From contig NZ_CP029495.1 in NCBI RefSeq assembly GCF_003325475.1, positions 2,356,001 to 2,420,000 of the forward strand: 64,000 nt of DNA, given 5' to 3'. Shown here piece by piece: positions 1-9,342 of the stretch. The position numbers were made by a program, and so were the translations under genes. Each line of letters starts with the position of its first letter. Position 1 is the stretch's first letter. The stretch is from Chromobacterium phragmitis (GTDB taxonomy: Bacteria; Pseudomonadota; Gammaproteobacteria; Burkholderiales; Chromobacteriaceae). The notes under the pieces are model-generated. The model was not told the origin of the DNA. It worked only from the letters and a program-made list of their open reading frames with translations, and ran no database searches.

Positions 1-1
1 G

Positions 2-943
2 CAGGCGCGCTACGGCGATGCGGGCATCGGTTGGCTGCCGCCGCTCAATGTGCCGGGGCAGCGCAACGCGCTGGCCTATGTCCGCAGCGATGGATGGGCT
101 TTGCGCAATAGTCGCCGCGACATCGATCCCGACTTTCCCTTGGGCGGCTTCGTTGCAGTCGCCCAGCGGCCCGGCGCCAGCATCACCGTGAAGCCGCGGA
201 CGGAGGATAACGGCTTGTGGCGAGTGAGGGTCTGGCTGAGGCAGAGCGCGGATAACCAGATGTTGACTGTCGATGACGGCAACGGTTTGCGGCGGGCCCA
301 GGTGAGCGCTGGCGGCGGGTGGCAGCGAGTGGAGGCCAAGCTTAAGCTGCCGTTCACCCTGCGGGCGGAAAGCCTGCCCGCTCCCGACATCGGCGGCTAT
401 GAACTGGAAAAGCTGGCACCCGGCGTGGTGGTGGACACGGTGGGCAGCAATGGCGCGCAACTGAGCCTGTGGCGCAGCTGGGGCGCGGCGTGGGGGCGGC
501 AGCTGGCCGCGCGCGACGCCGATCTGGTGATTCTGGCTTACGGCACCAACGAAGCTTTCGACGCCAAGCTGGATCTGGATGAATACAAGGCCACGCTGCA
601 GGGGGCGATCAGCTTGGTGCGCAGCCAGTTGCCGCAGGCGGCCATCCTGATGCTGGGCGCGCCGGATTCCGCGAGGCGCAAGGGAGGGGCGGTCAGCCGC
701 GAGTGCGCGGGGCCGCAGCGGCCGCTCTTGCTGAGCGCCGTGCAGCAGACGCAGCGCCAGCTGGCGCGCGACAACCATTTGCTGTACTGGGACTGGCAGC
801 AGGCGATGGGCGGGCCGTGCAGCATGAGGATCTGGCTGCAGCAACAGCTGGGCCGGCCTGACATGGTCCATTTCACCGCGCCCGGCTATACCCGGCTGGG
901 GGATGATCTCTACGAGGGGCTGAGCCAGCGCCTGGCGCGCTGA
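2..943 (+). CDS. SGNH/GDSL hydrolase, Ape1-like peptidoglycan O-acetylesterase candidate (5' truncated by window)
   Basis: The reading frame is open to the left window edge, so the N-terminus is missing and the GTG at 50 is internal. What remains is a beta-rich segment followed by an SGNH hydrolase core: block III reads AYGTNEAF and the catalytic Asp-His pair lies in DMVHFT near the C-terminus. The segment before the core (RYGDAGIGW, then IGGYELEK) resembles the carbohydrate-binding-like domain of periplasmic peptidoglycan O-acetylesterases such as Neisseria Ape1. If so, it removes O-acetyl groups from MurNAc in the periplasm. The SGNH family is well supported; the substrate is inferred from remembered similarity. 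It converges on the acyltransferase gene with only 4 bases between the stops. Confidence 0.75.
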   Translation, partial: QARYGDAGIGWLPPLNVPGQRNALAYVRSDGWALRNSRRDIDPDFPLGGFVAVAQRPGASITVKPRTEDNGLWRVRVWLRQSADNQMLTVDDGNGLRRAQVSAGGGWQRVEAKLKLPFTLRAESLPAPDIGGYELEKLAPGVVVDTVGSNGAQLSLWRSWGAAWGRQLAARDADLVILAYGTNEAFDAKLDLDEYKATLQGAISLVRSQLPQAAILMLGAPDSARRKGGAVSRECAGPQRPLLLSAVQQTQRQLARDNHLLYWDWQQAMGGPCSMRIWLQQQLGRPDMVHFTAPGYTRLGDDLYEGLSQRLAR

Positions 944-947
944 GGGC

Positions 948-1769
948 TCAGGCGTTGGTCGCCGCCGCCGGGGCGTCAGCCGCTTGCTGCGTGTCTTCCA
1001 GCGTCAGCCCCAGGCCGAGCGCCACTTCGCTCCTGGACTGCTCGGCCAGCAGGAAGCGGTTGTCCAGGCCGGGCTCGCCGGCCTTCAGCGCTTGGCCGTA
1101 GCTGATCTCCACCTCGATTTGCGGCACGCTCAGCACCTTGCGGATGCTTTGCAGCAAGGAGATGTCGTCGATGTAGGCCGCTTCCCGCAGCAGGCTGCCG
1201 TCCGGGCGCTGGTAGCGCAGCGATACCGGCTGCACGGTGCCGCGGGCCAGCAGCGCCGCCTCGAACAGGGATGCCTTGAATGGCAAGAGTCCGCTGCCGT
1301 CCGAGGTGGTGGACTCGGGGAACACCGCCATGCAGCCGCCGTTTTGCATCGCCTCGGCCAGTATCTGGTTGACCCGGCTGGCGTCGCGGCGGTTGCCGCG
1401 GTCGATGAACAGCGTGCCGGCTACATAGGCCAGCCAGCCAATCAGCGGCCACTGGCGGATTTCTCGCTTGGCGACGAAGCGGGACACGGTGCAGCTGTTG
1501 AGCGCCACGATGTCCAGCCAGGACACGTGGTTGGCCACCAGCAAGGTATTGGGGGGGTAAAAGCCGGGATTGACGCCCCGCACCTTGATGCTGACGCCGA
1601 GTATTTTCAACGCATGCTGAGCCCAGCGGCGGGTGACCACCGCGCGTTCGGCCTGGGCCAGGCGGGAATAGCGGGTGGCGACGATGAACACCCCCACGGC
1701 CAGATGGCCGAGCAGGCGCGTCACGCGGCCGCAGCGGGTGGCGAAGGAAGTGGTGTCGTGTGACTTCAA
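948..1769 (-). CDS. PlsC-family 1-acylglycerol-3-phosphate O-acyltransferase
   Basis: 273 residues. The acyltransferase signature NHVSWLD gives the catalytic HX4D (His81, Asp86), and FPESTTSDG (about 150-158) is the phosphate-binding block. A hydrophobic stretch near residues 18-32 fits an inner-membrane anchor. Family members move an acyl chain from acyl-ACP or acyl-CoA onto lysophosphatidic acid in phospholipid synthesis. Some relatives acylate ornithine lipids instead, and the sequence alone does not decide between them. The C-terminal 40 residues are Ala-rich and look dispensable. It is transcribed in the same direction as mutM, 45 bases downstream of it, and may be cotranscribed. Confidence 0.85.
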   Translation of the reverse strand: MKSHDTTSFATRCGRVTRLLGHLAVGVFIVATRYSRLAQAERAVVTRRWAQHALKILGVSIKVRGVNPGFYPPNTLLVANHVSWLDIVALNSCTVSRFVAKREIRQWPLIGWLAYVAGTLFIDRGNRRDASRVNQILAEAMQNGGCMAVFPESTTSDGSGLLPFKASLFEAALLARGTVQPVSLRYQRPDGSLLREAAYIDDISLLQSIRKVLSVPQIEVEISYGQALKAGEPGLDNRFLLAEQSRSEVALGLGLTLEDTQQAADAPAAATNA

Positions 1770-1814
1770 GATAGTTACGATTTCAAGTCTGCGGGATTAC
1801 AGGCCGCCACTCTA

Positions 1815-2627
1815 TCACGGCTGGCATAGCGGGCAATAGTAAGTGCTGCGCTGTCCCTGGCGAATGTGGCGTATCGGCGAGCCGCAACGGCGGCAGGGTT
1901 CTTCTTGGCGGTTGTACACCATATAGCTTTGCTGGAAGTAGCCGGGCTTGCCCTCGCTGTCGACGAAGTCGCGCAGCGTGCTGCCGCCGGCCTCGATCGC
2001 GCGCTTGAGCACGGCCTTGATTTCCGACGCCAGGCGGTCGCAGTCGCCGCGCGTCAGCGCGTTGGCGGCGCGGGTGGGGGCGATGCCGGCGTGGAACAGC
2101 GCCTCGTTGGCATAGATGTTGCCGACGCCGACCACCACGTGGTTGTCCATGATGGCGAGCTTGACCGCGCTGCCGCGGCGGCGGATGGCCTGGAACAGCG
2201 TTTCGCCGCCGAAGGCGTCGGACAGGGGTTCCGGCCCCAGCGCCTGCAGCAGCGGATGCAGCTCGATCGGACCGATGTGCCACAGCACCGCGCCGAAGCG
2301 GCGCGGGTCGCGGTAGCGCAGCAGCTGGCCGTCCAGCAGCAGATCCAGGTGGTCGTGTTTCTGGGGCGGCGCGCCGGCGGGCATCACCCTCAGGCTGCCG
2401 GACATGCCCAGGTGGATCAGCAGGGTGCCGCTCTCGCATTCCAGCAGCAGGTATTTGGCGCGGCGGCGCACGGCGAGCACCTTCTCGCCGGCGACGCGTT
2501 CCGCCAGGTCGGGCGGAACCGGCCAGCGCAGGCTGGGGTTGCGGACGACGGCGCCGCGCAGGGTACGTCCTTCCAGGTGCGGCTCGACGCCGCGGCGGGT
2601 GGTTTCGACTTCGGGCAGTTCAGGCAT
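1815..2627 (-). CDS. mutM: Formamidopyrimidine-DNA glycosylase
   Basis: 270 residues. The start at 2627 gives the invariant MPELPEVE N-terminus: after Met removal Pro1 is the Schiff-base nucleophile and Glu2 the catalytic acid. An upstream in-frame ATG (2657) would bury that proline, so it is rejected. The beta-hairpin lysine lies in RRRAKYLLL, and the C-terminal zinc finger is C-x2-C-x16-C-x2-C (CRRC ... CPLC). The enzyme excises 8-oxoguanine and formamidopyrimidines and nicks abasic sites during base-excision repair. Length is normal. It diverges from the TPR lipoprotein gene, with about 90 bases between the two starts. Confidence 0.97.
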   Translation of the reverse strand: MPELPEVETTRRGVEPHLEGRTLRGAVVRNPSLRWPVPPDLAERVAGEKVLAVRRRAKYLLLECESGTLLIHLGMSGSLRVMPAGAPPQKHDHLDLLLDGQLLRYRDPRRFGAVLWHIGPIELHPLLQALGPEPLSDAFGGETLFQAIRRRGSAVKLAIMDNHVVVGVGNIYANEALFHAGIAPTRAANALTRGDCDRLASEIKAVLKRAIEAGGSTLRDFVDSEGKPGYFQQSYMVYNRQEEPCRRCGSPIRHIRQGQRSTYYCPLCQP

Positions 2628-2718
2628 GGTCGGGCGGCGATTCGGTAAATGGTGCAAAGATGAAAAGCGGACATGCTATTCTACGCGTTCAACAGGCTTT
2701 GAGCAGGCAACTTAATCC

Positions 2719-4467
2719 ATGCGAATGAAACCGCTGAAACGATCCCTACCGTTGCTGCTGGCGCTGCTGCTGGCGGCCTGCGCCGGCGTCAAGCCGCCTG
2801 CGGCCGCGCTGGCTCTGCCTGAGGCCAAGCCGGCGGCGGAATCCGGTCCGGACGAGGCCAAGTTGCCCAAGGTGGAACTGACGCCGGAAATCCTGTATGG
2901 CGTGCTGGCAGGCGAAATCGCCGCCCGCCGCGGCGCGGCTGGGTCGGCCGGCCTGACCTATCTCGACTTGGCGCGTGAAACCCGCGATCCGCGGATGGCG
3001 CAACGCGCCGCCGAGTTCTGTCTTCTGACCGGCCAGTTGAAGCCGGCGACCGAGGCGCTGCGACTGTGGATCGAGCTGGACCCCGATTCGTTGCCGGCGC
3101 GCGAGCAGCTGTTCATCACCCTGATGCGCGGCGGCAAGCTGGCTGAAAGCAAACCCCTGCTGGAGGAGCTGCTGCGGCTGGAACCGCAGCGGGCGCCGGC
3201 GATTTTCGTGCAATTGGCGCGGCTGAGCTCTCGCCCGGATGGCGGAGGCGGCCAATCCTATCAACTGGTGCGCGAACTGGCTGGCCGTTATCCCGATTTG
3301 CCGGAGGCCCGCTTCGCGGTGCTGGCTGCGGCGGCGGACAGCAACGACCAGGCGGCGGTGGATCGCGAGTTCGATCATTTGGCCAGAATCGCGCCCAAGT
3401 GGGACCTGCCGGTGGCCTGGCAAGTGGACCGGTTGCGGCGCAAGGACATGAACGCCGCCGCGGGCTTCCTGCAGCGCGAGCTGGCGCGGCGTCCGGACGC
3501 GGGGCTGGAGCTGCAGATCGCCTACCCGCGCCTGCTGGTGGGGGCCAAGCGCTTCCCCGAGGCGCGCGCGGCGTTCGAGTCCTTGCTCAAGACCCATCCC
3601 GACAACCCGGATTTGCTGTACGCGACCGGCCTGCTGGCCTACCAGATGCGCGATCTGAAAACCGCCGCGGCCAGGCTGCAGGGCGCGCTGGAGCAGCACT
3701 ATCCGGAACAGGATTTCGTTCGCTACACGCTGGGCCAGATCGCCGAGGACGAGCGTGACGACGAGCGCGCCGAAAACTGGTATCGACAGGTCGGTTCCGG
3801 CCAGCAATACCTGCCGGCGCAATCGAGGCTGGCGATGCTGGAGGCGGCGGACGGCAAGCTGGACGAGGCGCTGGGCCGATTGAGCGGGCTGGGCAACACC
3901 GATCAGGAAAAGATTTCGTTGGCGCTGCTGCAGTCGCAGCTGGCGCGCGAAGCCAAGCAGCCGCGGCGCGCCTATGATCTGCTGACCCAGGCATTGCAGC
4001 GTCAGCCCAAGGCCAGCGAGTTGTTGTACGAGCGTTCGCTGGTGTCCGACATGCTGGGCAACGCAGGCAACGCCGAGCGCGATTTGAAGCAGATTCTGAA
4101 AGACAAGCCGGGCGACGCCCAGGCTTTGAACGCGCTGGGCTACACGCTGGCCAACCGCACCACCCGCTACCAGGAAGCCTATGGCTACATTGAAAAGGCG
4201 CTGAAGGCCGAGCCGGACAATCCCGTGATCCTGGACAGCATGGGTTGGGCGCAATATAAGCTCGGCCGGCTCGAGGCGGCGCGCAAGACGCTGGAGAAGG
4301 CCTATGCCGCGATGCCGGATCCGGAAGTGGGGGCTCACTTGGGCGAGGTGCTGTGGAAGTTGGGCCGTCGCGATGAGGCGCTGGCCGTGTGGCGCAAGGA
4401 GCTCATCCAGCATCCCGGCCATGATGTGATCAGCGAGGCGATGCAGCGGCTGGGGGCAAAGCCGTGA
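2719..4467 (+). CDS. TPR-repeat outer-membrane lipoprotein upstream of lolB
   Basis: 582 residues. The lipoprotein signal peptide (MRMKPLKRSLPLLLALLLAAC) has a lipobox ending at Cys21; a second ATG at codon 3 is an alternative start. Most of the mature protein is alpha-helical tetratricopeptide repeats, clearest in the C-terminal third (YLDLARETRDPRMAQ early, ALNALGYTLANR and ILDSMGWAQYKLG late). Such TPR lipoproteins sit directly upstream of lolB in many beta- and gammaproteobacteria and are thought to act as envelope assembly scaffolds; the exact role is unknown. The stop overlaps the GTG start of lolB by 4 bases, which suggests translational coupling. Confidence 0.85.
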   Translation: MRMKPLKRSLPLLLALLLAACAGVKPPAAALALPEAKPAAESGPDEAKLPKVELTPEILYGVLAGEIAARRGAAGSAGLTYLDLARETRDPRMAQRAAEFCLLTGQLKPATEALRLWIELDPDSLPAREQLFITLMRGGKLAESKPLLEELLRLEPQRAPAIFVQLARLSSRPDGGGGQSYQLVRELAGRYPDLPEARFAVLAAAADSNDQAAVDREFDHLARIAPKWDLPVAWQVDRLRRKDMNAAAGFLQRELARRPDAGLELQIAYPRLLVGAKRFPEARAAFESLLKTHPDNPDLLYATGLLAYQMRDLKTAAARLQGALEQHYPEQDFVRYTLGQIAEDERDDERAENWYRQVGSGQQYLPAQSRLAMLEAADGKLDEALGRLSGLGNTDQEKISLALLQSQLAREAKQPRRAYDLLTQALQRQPKASELLYERSLVSDMLGNAGNAERDLKQILKDKPGDAQALNALGYTLANRTTRYQEAYGYIEKALKAEPDNPVILDSMGWAQYKLGRLEAARKTLEKAYAAMPDPEVGAHLGEVLWKLGRRDEALAVWRKELIQHPGHDVISEAMQRLGAKP

Positions 4468-5006
4468 TCCGGCGTGCTTTGCCGCTGGCCTTGGCGTTGC
4501 TGCTGGCGGGCTGCGCCAACGAGGCGCTGTTCCGTCCCAAGCCCGTGCTGGAGTCTGCCGTCGACGCGCCGTTCAGCGTCAGCGGACGTCTGTCTGCCAA
4601 CCTGGACGGCAAGGGCCATGTCGCCAATTTCGACTGGAAGCATCAGCCGCCGCGCGATGAGGTGGCGATCAATTCGCCGCTGGGCAATACCGTGGCCAAA
4701 GTGTTGCGGGATCCGGCCGGCGTGACTCTGCTGGCCGACGGCAAACGCTGGGAGGCGGACGATGTGGAAAGCCTGACCCGGCAGGTGATGGGCTGGCCGT
4801 TGCCCTTGTCCAATCTGGTATGGTGGATACGCGGCCTGCCTGCGCCAGGCGCGGAGAGCCGTTTCGACGCGGACGGCAGCCTGGAGCAACAGGGTTGGCG
4901 CATTCGCTTCATTCGCGACGCCGACGTAGACAGCGATCATCCCAAGCGGGTGGAAATGCAGCGCGAAGGCCTGACCGTCAAAGTGGTGGTGCAGCGCTGG
5001 CAGTGA
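4464..5006 (+). CDS. lolB: Outer-membrane lipoprotein receptor LolB
   Basis: 180 residues starting at GTG 4464, which overlaps the preceding stop. The signal peptide ends in lipobox LAGC at Cys17. The mature domain carries the LolB pattern: FSVSGRLSAN, then FDWKHQPP, INSPLGNTVAKV, and WWIRGLPAPG at the mouth of the barrel. LolB is anchored in the outer membrane, accepts lipoproteins from periplasmic LolA and inserts them into that membrane. Position between the TPR lipoprotein and ispE matches the conserved proteobacterial order. Confidence 0.94.
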   Translation: MIRRALPLALALLLAGCANEALFRPKPVLESAVDAPFSVSGRLSANLDGKGHVANFDWKHQPPRDEVAINSPLGNTVAKVLRDPAGVTLLADGKRWEADDVESLTRQVMGWPLPLSNLVWWIRGLPAPGAESRFDADGSLEQQGWRIRFIRDADVDSDHPKRVEMQREGLTVKVVVQRWQ

Positions 5007-5042
5007 GCCGCCGCGCCCTCGCACTGATTTTTAGAGTGAGAC

Positions 5043-5897
5043 ATGCAGCATACCTTCCATTCCTTTCCCGCCCCGGCCAAGCTCAACCTGCTGCTGCATG
5101 TGGTGGGCAAGCGGCCAGATGGCTATCATCTGCTGGAAACCGTGTTTCGTTTCATCGATTTCGGCGACACGCTGCAACTGGCGGTGCGCGATGACGGCAG
5201 GATAGAACTGCTGACGCCGACCGAGGGCGTGTCGGCTGAACAGGACTTGACCGTGCGCGCTGCGCGGCTGTTGCAGAGGGAGAGCGGCTGCCGACTCGGC
5301 GCCAGCATCCAATTGGAAAAGCGCACGCCGATGGGCGGCGGTTTGGGCGGCGGAAGTTCCGACGCCGCCACCGTGTTGATCGCGCTGAATCGTTTATGGG
5401 GTCTGGGGTGGCCGCGGGATAGGCTGCAGGCATTGGGTTTGCAACTGGGCGCGGACGTGCCGGTATTCATTTTCGGCCGCAGCGCGCTCGCCTGCGGGGT
5501 GGGAGAGGTATTGGAGCCGCTTTCATTGAAGCCGGCTTGGTATTTGGTGATCCATCCACAGGTCCATGTGCCGACAGCCGATGTCTTCCGAAATTTTTCG
5601 GGAACCATGTTGACAGAGATGGGGCGCCTCGGCATAATGCGAATCCTCGAAACAACGCAGCAGCGCAGAAATGACCTGCAAGCCGTTGTTGAGAAAAGAT
5701 TTCCAGCGGTGAATGAAGCACTGAGCGAGTTGAGAAAATATGGTTCGCCGCTGATGACTGGTTCCGGAGCCTGTGTGTTCTTGGAGTTCAAGTCGAAAGA
5801 CGAAGCCGATAAAGTTTACCGAGTGTTGTCAGAAAAATATCAGGGATTTGTAGCGGAAGGGCTGAATGCCCATCCCCTGTTCGACAGCGCTGAATAA
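5043..5897 (+). CDS. ispE: 4-diphosphocytidyl-2-C-methyl-D-erythritol kinase
   Basis: 284 residues, usual length. It is a GHMP kinase: N-terminal FPAPAKLNLLLHVVGKRPDGYHLL is the substrate/ATP motif 1, GGGLGGGSSDAATVL (about 97-111) is the glycine-rich ATP loop, and GSPLMTGSGACVF is motif 3. It phosphorylates CDP-methylerythritol in the MEP route to isoprenoids. The last third (from about 5590) is visibly less GC-rich than the first part. A Gln tRNA begins only 6 bases after the stop codon, so the mRNA is probably processed to release the tRNA. Confidence 0.96.
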   Translation: MQHTFHSFPAPAKLNLLLHVVGKRPDGYHLLETVFRFIDFGDTLQLAVRDDGRIELLTPTEGVSAEQDLTVRAARLLQRESGCRLGASIQLEKRTPMGGGLGGGSSDAATVLIALNRLWGLGWPRDRLQALGLQLGADVPVFIFGRSALACGVGEVLEPLSLKPAWYLVIHPQVHVPTADVFRNFSGTMLTEMGRLGIMRILETTQQRRNDLQAVVEKRFPAVNEALSELRKYGSPLMTGSGACVFLEFKSKDEADKVYRVLSEKYQGFVAEGLNAHPLFDSAE

Positions 5898-5903
5898 GGT
5901 TAT

Positions 5904-5978
5904 TGGGGAGTCGCCAAGTGGTAAGGCACCGGATTTTGATTCCGGCATTCGTAGGTTCGATCCCTACCTCCCCAGCCA
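5904..5978 (+). tRNA. tRNA-Gln (anticodon TTG)
   Basis: 75 nucleotides fold as a cloverleaf. The acceptor stem pairs TGGGGAG with CTCCCCA, the discriminator is G and CCA is encoded (5976-5978). The anticodon stem CCGGA/TCCGG encloses loop TTTTGAT with anticodon TTG at 5936-5938, and the T arm contains GGTTCGATCC. The weak first pair (U1-A72) is typical of bacterial tRNA-Gln. It starts 6 bases after the ispE stop and is followed by an intrinsic terminator, so it is probably made as the 3' end of the lolB-ispE transcript. Confidence 0.97.
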
Positions 5979-6012
5979 GGACTTTCTCCCTATAAGAGAG
6001 AGCATGAAAAAA

Positions 6013-6043
6013 GCGTGTAAGAGAGCCTTACACGCTTTTTCTT
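6013..6043 (+). terminator. Intrinsic terminator between tRNA-Gln and prs
   Basis: A 9-bp perfect stem, GCGTGTAAG (6013-6021) with CTTACACGC (6027-6035), has a 5-nt loop and is followed by TTTTTCTTT. It lies only 25 bases before the prs ATG, leaving no room for a conventional promoter between terminator and gene. Confidence 0.85.
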
Positions 6044-6067
6044 TATCCAGCTAAGGCAAAGCGAATC

Positions 6068-7051
6068 ATGGCGGCATACGACAGTTTGATGGTATTTACC
6101 GGTACGGCTAATCCGGAACTTGCTCAGAACGTAGTCAAACATTTGGATATTTCGTTGGGGCGCGCCGATGTCGGCAAGTTCAGCGACGGCGAAGTGGCGG
6201 TGGAACTGTTGGAAAATGTGCGCGGCCGCGACGTTTTCATTCTGCAGTCCACCTGTGCGCCGACCAACGACAATCTGATGGAAATCCTGACCATGGCCGA
6301 TGCGCTGAAACGCGCTTCTGCCGGCCGGATCACCGCGGCGATTCCGTATTTCGGCTATGCCCGCCAGGATCGCCGTCCGCGCTCCGCCCGCGTGCCGATC
6401 TCGGCCAAGCTGGTGGCCAATATGCTGACCAGCGCCGGCATCGACCGCGTGCTGACCGTCGACCTGCATGCCGACCAGATTCAGGGCTTCTTCGACATCC
6501 CGGTGGACAATGTGTACGCGACCCCGGTGCTGCTGAAGGACATCCGCTCGCAGCGTTTCGACGATCTGATCGTGGTCAGTCCGGACGTGGGCGGCGTGGT
6601 GCGCGCCCGCGCAGTGGCCAAGGCGCTGAACACCGACCTAGCCATCATCGACAAGCGCCGTCCCAAGGCGAATGTGGCCGAAGTGATGAACATCATCGGC
6701 GACGTGTCGGGCCGCACCTGCCTGATCGTCGACGACATGATCGACACCGCCAATACGCTGTGCAAAGCGGCCAGCGCTCTGAAGGAGCGCGGCGCCGAAC
6801 GCGTGTTGGCCTATGCGACCCACCCGATCTTCTCCGGTCAGGCGGTGGACCGCATCAAGAATTCCGACATCGACATGGTGGTGGTGACCGACACCATCCC
6901 GTTGACCGCCGCGGCCAAGGCTTGCCCGAACATCCGGGTGGCTTCGATCGCCGGCCTGCTGGCCGAGACGCTGCGCAGGATCAACAACGAAGAGTCGGTG
7001 TCTTACCTCTTCAATGAGGAACTGGTTGCGACGGGCGCTTGCCTGCCGTAA
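6068..7051 (+). CDS. prs: Ribose-phosphate pyrophosphokinase
   Basis: 327 residues. Diagnostic blocks: [10 protein letters not shown] at the N-terminus, [29 protein letters not shown] (ATP/flexible loop), [18 protein letters not shown], and the PRPP-binding loop [14 protein letters not shown] (about 218-231). It makes PRPP from ribose-5-phosphate and ATP for purine, pyrimidine, histidine, tryptophan and NAD synthesis. The start has a weak ribosome site (TAAGG at about 6051). The gene lies directly behind the tRNA-Gln terminator, so its transcription must come by read-through or from a promoter overlapping the hairpin. Confidence 0.97.
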   Translation: MAAYDSLMVFTGTANPELAQNVVKHLDISLGRADVGKFSDGEVAVELLENVRGRDVFILQSTCAPTNDNLMEILTMADALKRASAGRITAAIPYFGYARQDRRPRSARVPISAKLVANMLTSAGIDRVLTVDLHADQIQGFFDIPVDNVYATPVLLKDIRSQRFDDLIVVSPDVGGVVRARAVAKALNTDLAIIDKRRPKANVAEVMNIIGDVSGRTCLIVDDMIDTANTLCKAASALKERGAERVLAYATHPIFSGQAVDRIKNSDIDMVVVTDTIPLTAAAKACPNIRVASIAGLLAETLRRINNEESVSYLFNEELVATGACLP

Positions 7052-7057
7052 ACATCG

Positions 7058-7079
7058 GGCCCGCTGGTCGCGGCGGGCC
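7058..7079 (+). other. GC-rich hairpin in the prs-rplY spacer
   Basis: GGCCCGC (7058-7064) pairs with GCGGGCC (7073-7079) across an 8-nt loop. A short T run (7086-7089) follows 6 bases later, too far for a canonical intrinsic terminator. It could be a weak terminator, a processing site or a leader structure for rplY. Confidence 0.35.
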
Positions 7080-7111
7080 GGGTGCTTTTAATCTGAAACT
7101 GGAGTTTTGAC

Positions 7112-7399
7112 ATGTCTTACGAACTGATTGCTGCCAAGCGTGCTGATCTGGGTACGGGTGCGAGCCGCCGCCTGCGTCACGCTGGCAAAGTGCCGGCCGT
7201 GGTATACGGCGCCGGCAAAGAAGCCGTTTCCCTGGAGCTGGACCACAACACCATGTACCACGCCGTCAAGCACGCCGATTTCCACACCTCCGTGCTGGAA
7301 CTGGTGATCGATGGCCAGAAAGAACAGGTGAAGGTTGCCGCGTTCCAGATGCACCCGTACAAACAGCAAGTACTGCACATCGACTTTGCTCGTGTGTAA
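7112..7399 (+). CDS. rplY: 50S ribosomal protein bL25, short form
   Basis: 95 residues covering only the 5S-rRNA-binding domain (LIAAKRADLGTGASRRLRHAGKVPAVVYG ... QMHPYKQQVLHIDFARV), like E. coli RplY. As far as I recall, many other betaproteobacteria carry a roughly 200-residue CTC-type protein with a second domain; that domain is absent and the stop is clean. bL25 binds 5S rRNA in the central protuberance of the large subunit. Ribosome site TGGAG lies about 8 bases before the ATG. Order prs-rplY-pth-ychF is the common proteobacterial arrangement. Confidence 0.96.
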   Translation: MSYELIAAKRADLGTGASRRLRHAGKVPAVVYGAGKEAVSLELDHNTMYHAVKHADFHTSVLELVIDGQKEQVKVAAFQMHPYKQQVLHIDFARV

Positions 7400-7435
7400 T
7401 CGCTGCTGCCGTCGCCGTTCGCGGTGACGGAGAAG

Positions 7436-7475
7436 AGCTCGTTGTGCGCCTCGCGGCGGGCAGCGAGCTTTTTTC
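7436..7475 (+). terminator. Putative terminator after rplY
   Basis: AGCTCGTTG (7436-7444) pairs with CAGCGAGCT (7461-7469), 9 bp with one G-U pair and a 16-nt loop that can itself fold, followed by six T. It sits just before the pth ribosome site, so pth expression would need read-through. Confidence 0.6.
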
Positions 7476-7492
7476 ATTTGGAATGTGAAGAC

Positions 7493-8074
7493 ATGTCCGG
7501 TATCCGCCTGATAGTGGGCTTGGGCAATCCTGGCCCGGATTACGAAAAGACGCGCCATAACGCCGGTTTCTGGCTGTTGGACGAGCTGTGCTGGCAGTTC
7601 AAGGGCAACTGGCGCAGCGAAGGCAAGTTCCACGGCGACGTGGCGCGCGTGAATATAGAAGGACAGGACGTCTGGCTGCTGAAGCCGATGACCTATATGA
7701 ACCTGTCCGGCCAGGCCGTGCTGGCGCTGGCGCAGTTTTACAAAATCCTGCCGGATGAGATCCTGGTGGTGCATGACGAGCTGGACCTGGCGCCCGGCGT
7801 CGCCCGCTTCAAGCAGGGCGGCGGCCATGGCGGCCATAACGGCCTCAAGGACATCGCCTCTCGGCTGAGTTCGCCGGCCTTTTGGCGGTTGCGTTTGGGC
7901 ATCGGCCATCCCGGAGACAAGAAGGAAGTGGCCAACTTCGTGTTGAAGAAGCCGCGCGCCGAGGAGCAGCAGGCGCTGGACGAAGCCATTCTGGCTTCCT
8001 TGCGCGAGCTGCCGCGCGCCGTCGCCGGCAAAATGGCCGAGGCGATGAAGACGCTGCACACCGAAGCGAAATGA
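7493..8074 (+). CDS. pth: Peptidyl-tRNA hydrolase
   Basis: 193 residues from ATG 7493. An upstream in-frame start at 7424 would run through the preceding terminator hairpin and adds unconserved residues, so it is rejected. Conserved features: [19 protein letters not shown] with the catalytic His and Asn, [19 protein letters not shown], and [12 protein letters not shown]. The cytoplasmic enzyme recycles peptidyl-tRNAs that drop off ribosomes. It forms a natural pair with rplY upstream and ychF downstream. Confidence 0.96.
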   Translation: MSGIRLIVGLGNPGPDYEKTRHNAGFWLLDELCWQFKGNWRSEGKFHGDVARVNIEGQDVWLLKPMTYMNLSGQAVLALAQFYKILPDEILVVHDELDLAPGVARFKQGGGHGGHNGLKDIASRLSSPAFWRLRLGIGHPGDKKEVANFVLKKPRAEEQQALDEAILASLRELPRAVAGKMAEAMKTLHTEAK

Positions 8075-8141
8075 TAGCGGCTGGCGGCCTGACGGGTCGC
8101 CGCCATAATGAATTGAATCAAGAAAGTTTAGGAAGACAGCC

Positions 8142-9233
8142 ATGAGCCTGAAATGCGGAATCGTCGGCTTGCCCAATGTCGGCAAGTCCACCCTGTTCAA
8201 CGCGCTGACCAAGGCAGGCATCGAAGCCGCCAACTACCCGTTCTGCACCATCGAGCCCAACGTCGGCATCGTGGAAGTGCCGGACCACCGCCTGGGCGAG
8301 CTGGCCAAGATCATCAACCCGCAGAAAATCCAGCCGGCCATCGTCGAGTTCGTCGACATCGCCGGCCTGGTGGCGGGCGCCTCCAAGGGCGAGGGGTTGG
8401 GCAACCAGTTTCTGGCCAACATCCGCGAAACCGACGCCATCGTCAACGTGGTGCGCTGTTTCGACGACGATAACATCGTGCATGTTGCCGGCAAGGTGGA
8501 CCCGATCGCCGACATCGAAACCATTCTGACCGAACTGGCGCTGGCCGACCTGTCCGCAGTGGAAAAAGCCATCGCTCGCGAAGGCAAGAAGGCCAAGTCC
8601 GGCGACAAGGACGCGCGCGCGCTGATCGCCGTGCTGGAACTGCTGGTGCCGCACCTGAACGAAGGCAAGCCGGCGCGTTCGCTGGGCCTGTCCGATGAAG
8701 ACAAGGCGCTGATCAAACCGCTGTGCCTGTTGACCATCAAGCCTGCCATGTACGTGGCCAACGTGGCCGAGGATGGCTTCAGCGACAACCCGCTGCTGGC
8801 CAAGGTGGAAGAGTACGCCGCCCGCGAAGGCGCGCCGGTCGTCGCGTTGTGCGCGGCCATCGAGTCCGAAATCGCCGAGCTGGACGACGCCGACAAGGCC
8901 GAGTTCCTGGAAACGCTGGGCCTGGAAGAGCCGGGCCTGGATAGGCTGATCCGCGCCGGCTACAAACTGTTGGGTCTGCAAACCTACTTCACCGCCGGCG
9001 TGAAGGAAGTTCGCGCCTGGACCATTCATGTGGGCGACACCGCGCCCCAGGCGGCCGGCGTGATCCACACCGACTTCGAACGCGGCTTCATTCGCGCGCA
9101 AACCATCTCCTACACCGACTTCATCGCGCTGGGCGGCGAAGCCAAGGCCAAGGAGGCCGGCAAGATGCGCGCCGAAGGCAAGGAGTACGTGGTGCAGGAT
9201 GGCGATGTGATGAACTTCCTGTTCAACGTCTGA
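8142..9233 (+). CDS. ychF: Ribosome-binding ATPase/GTPase YchF (Obg family)
   Basis: 363 residues, the standard size. P-loop GLPNVGKST (about 8-16), switch region with [20 protein letters not shown], a helical insertion in the middle, and the C-terminal TGS domain ([29 protein letters not shown] ... [11 protein letters not shown]). YchF hydrolyses ATP more readily than GTP, binds the ribosome and is linked to oxidative-stress and translation control. Ribosome site AGGAAG precedes the ATG. The pth-ychF pair is highly conserved. Confidence 0.97.
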   Translation: MSLKCGIVGLPNVGKSTLFNALTKAGIEAANYPFCTIEPNVGIVEVPDHRLGELAKIINPQKIQPAIVEFVDIAGLVAGASKGEGLGNQFLANIRETDAIVNVVRCFDDDNIVHVAGKVDPIADIETILTELALADLSAVEKAIAREGKKAKSGDKDARALIAVLELLVPHLNEGKPARSLGLSDEDKALIKPLCLLTIKPAMYVANVAEDGFSDNPLLAKVEEYAAREGAPVVALCAAIESEIAELDDADKAEFLETLGLEEPGLDRLIRAGYKLLGLQTYFTAGVKEVRAWTIHVGDTAPQAAGVIHTDFERGFIRAQTISYTDFIALGGEAKAKEAGKMRAEGKEYVVQDGDVMNFLFNV

Positions 9234-9249
9234 TTCGGTTTGCAAGCAA

Positions 9250-9270
9250 GTGGCGGCGAGATGCCGCCAC
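9250..9270 (+). terminator. Weak terminator-like hairpin after ychF
   Basis: GTGGCGGC (9250-9257) pairs perfectly with GCCGCCAC (9263-9270) around a 5-nt loop, but the following TGTTGCGTTG is not a good U tract. It probably ends the pth-ychF transcript, with low certainty. Confidence 0.45.
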
Positions 9271-9342
9271 TGTTGCGTTGAAGGTTTGCATTCAGGTGGG
9301 GCGGCTGTTTAGTCGTTACAGCTTAGGATTTGGGGTGTAGTC

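Noticed and set aside
2746..4422. A 558-codon minus-strand frame opposite the TPR lipoprotein
   Set aside because: Low-information Gln/Arg/Leu-rich translation; the plus strand has a lipobox and TPRs.
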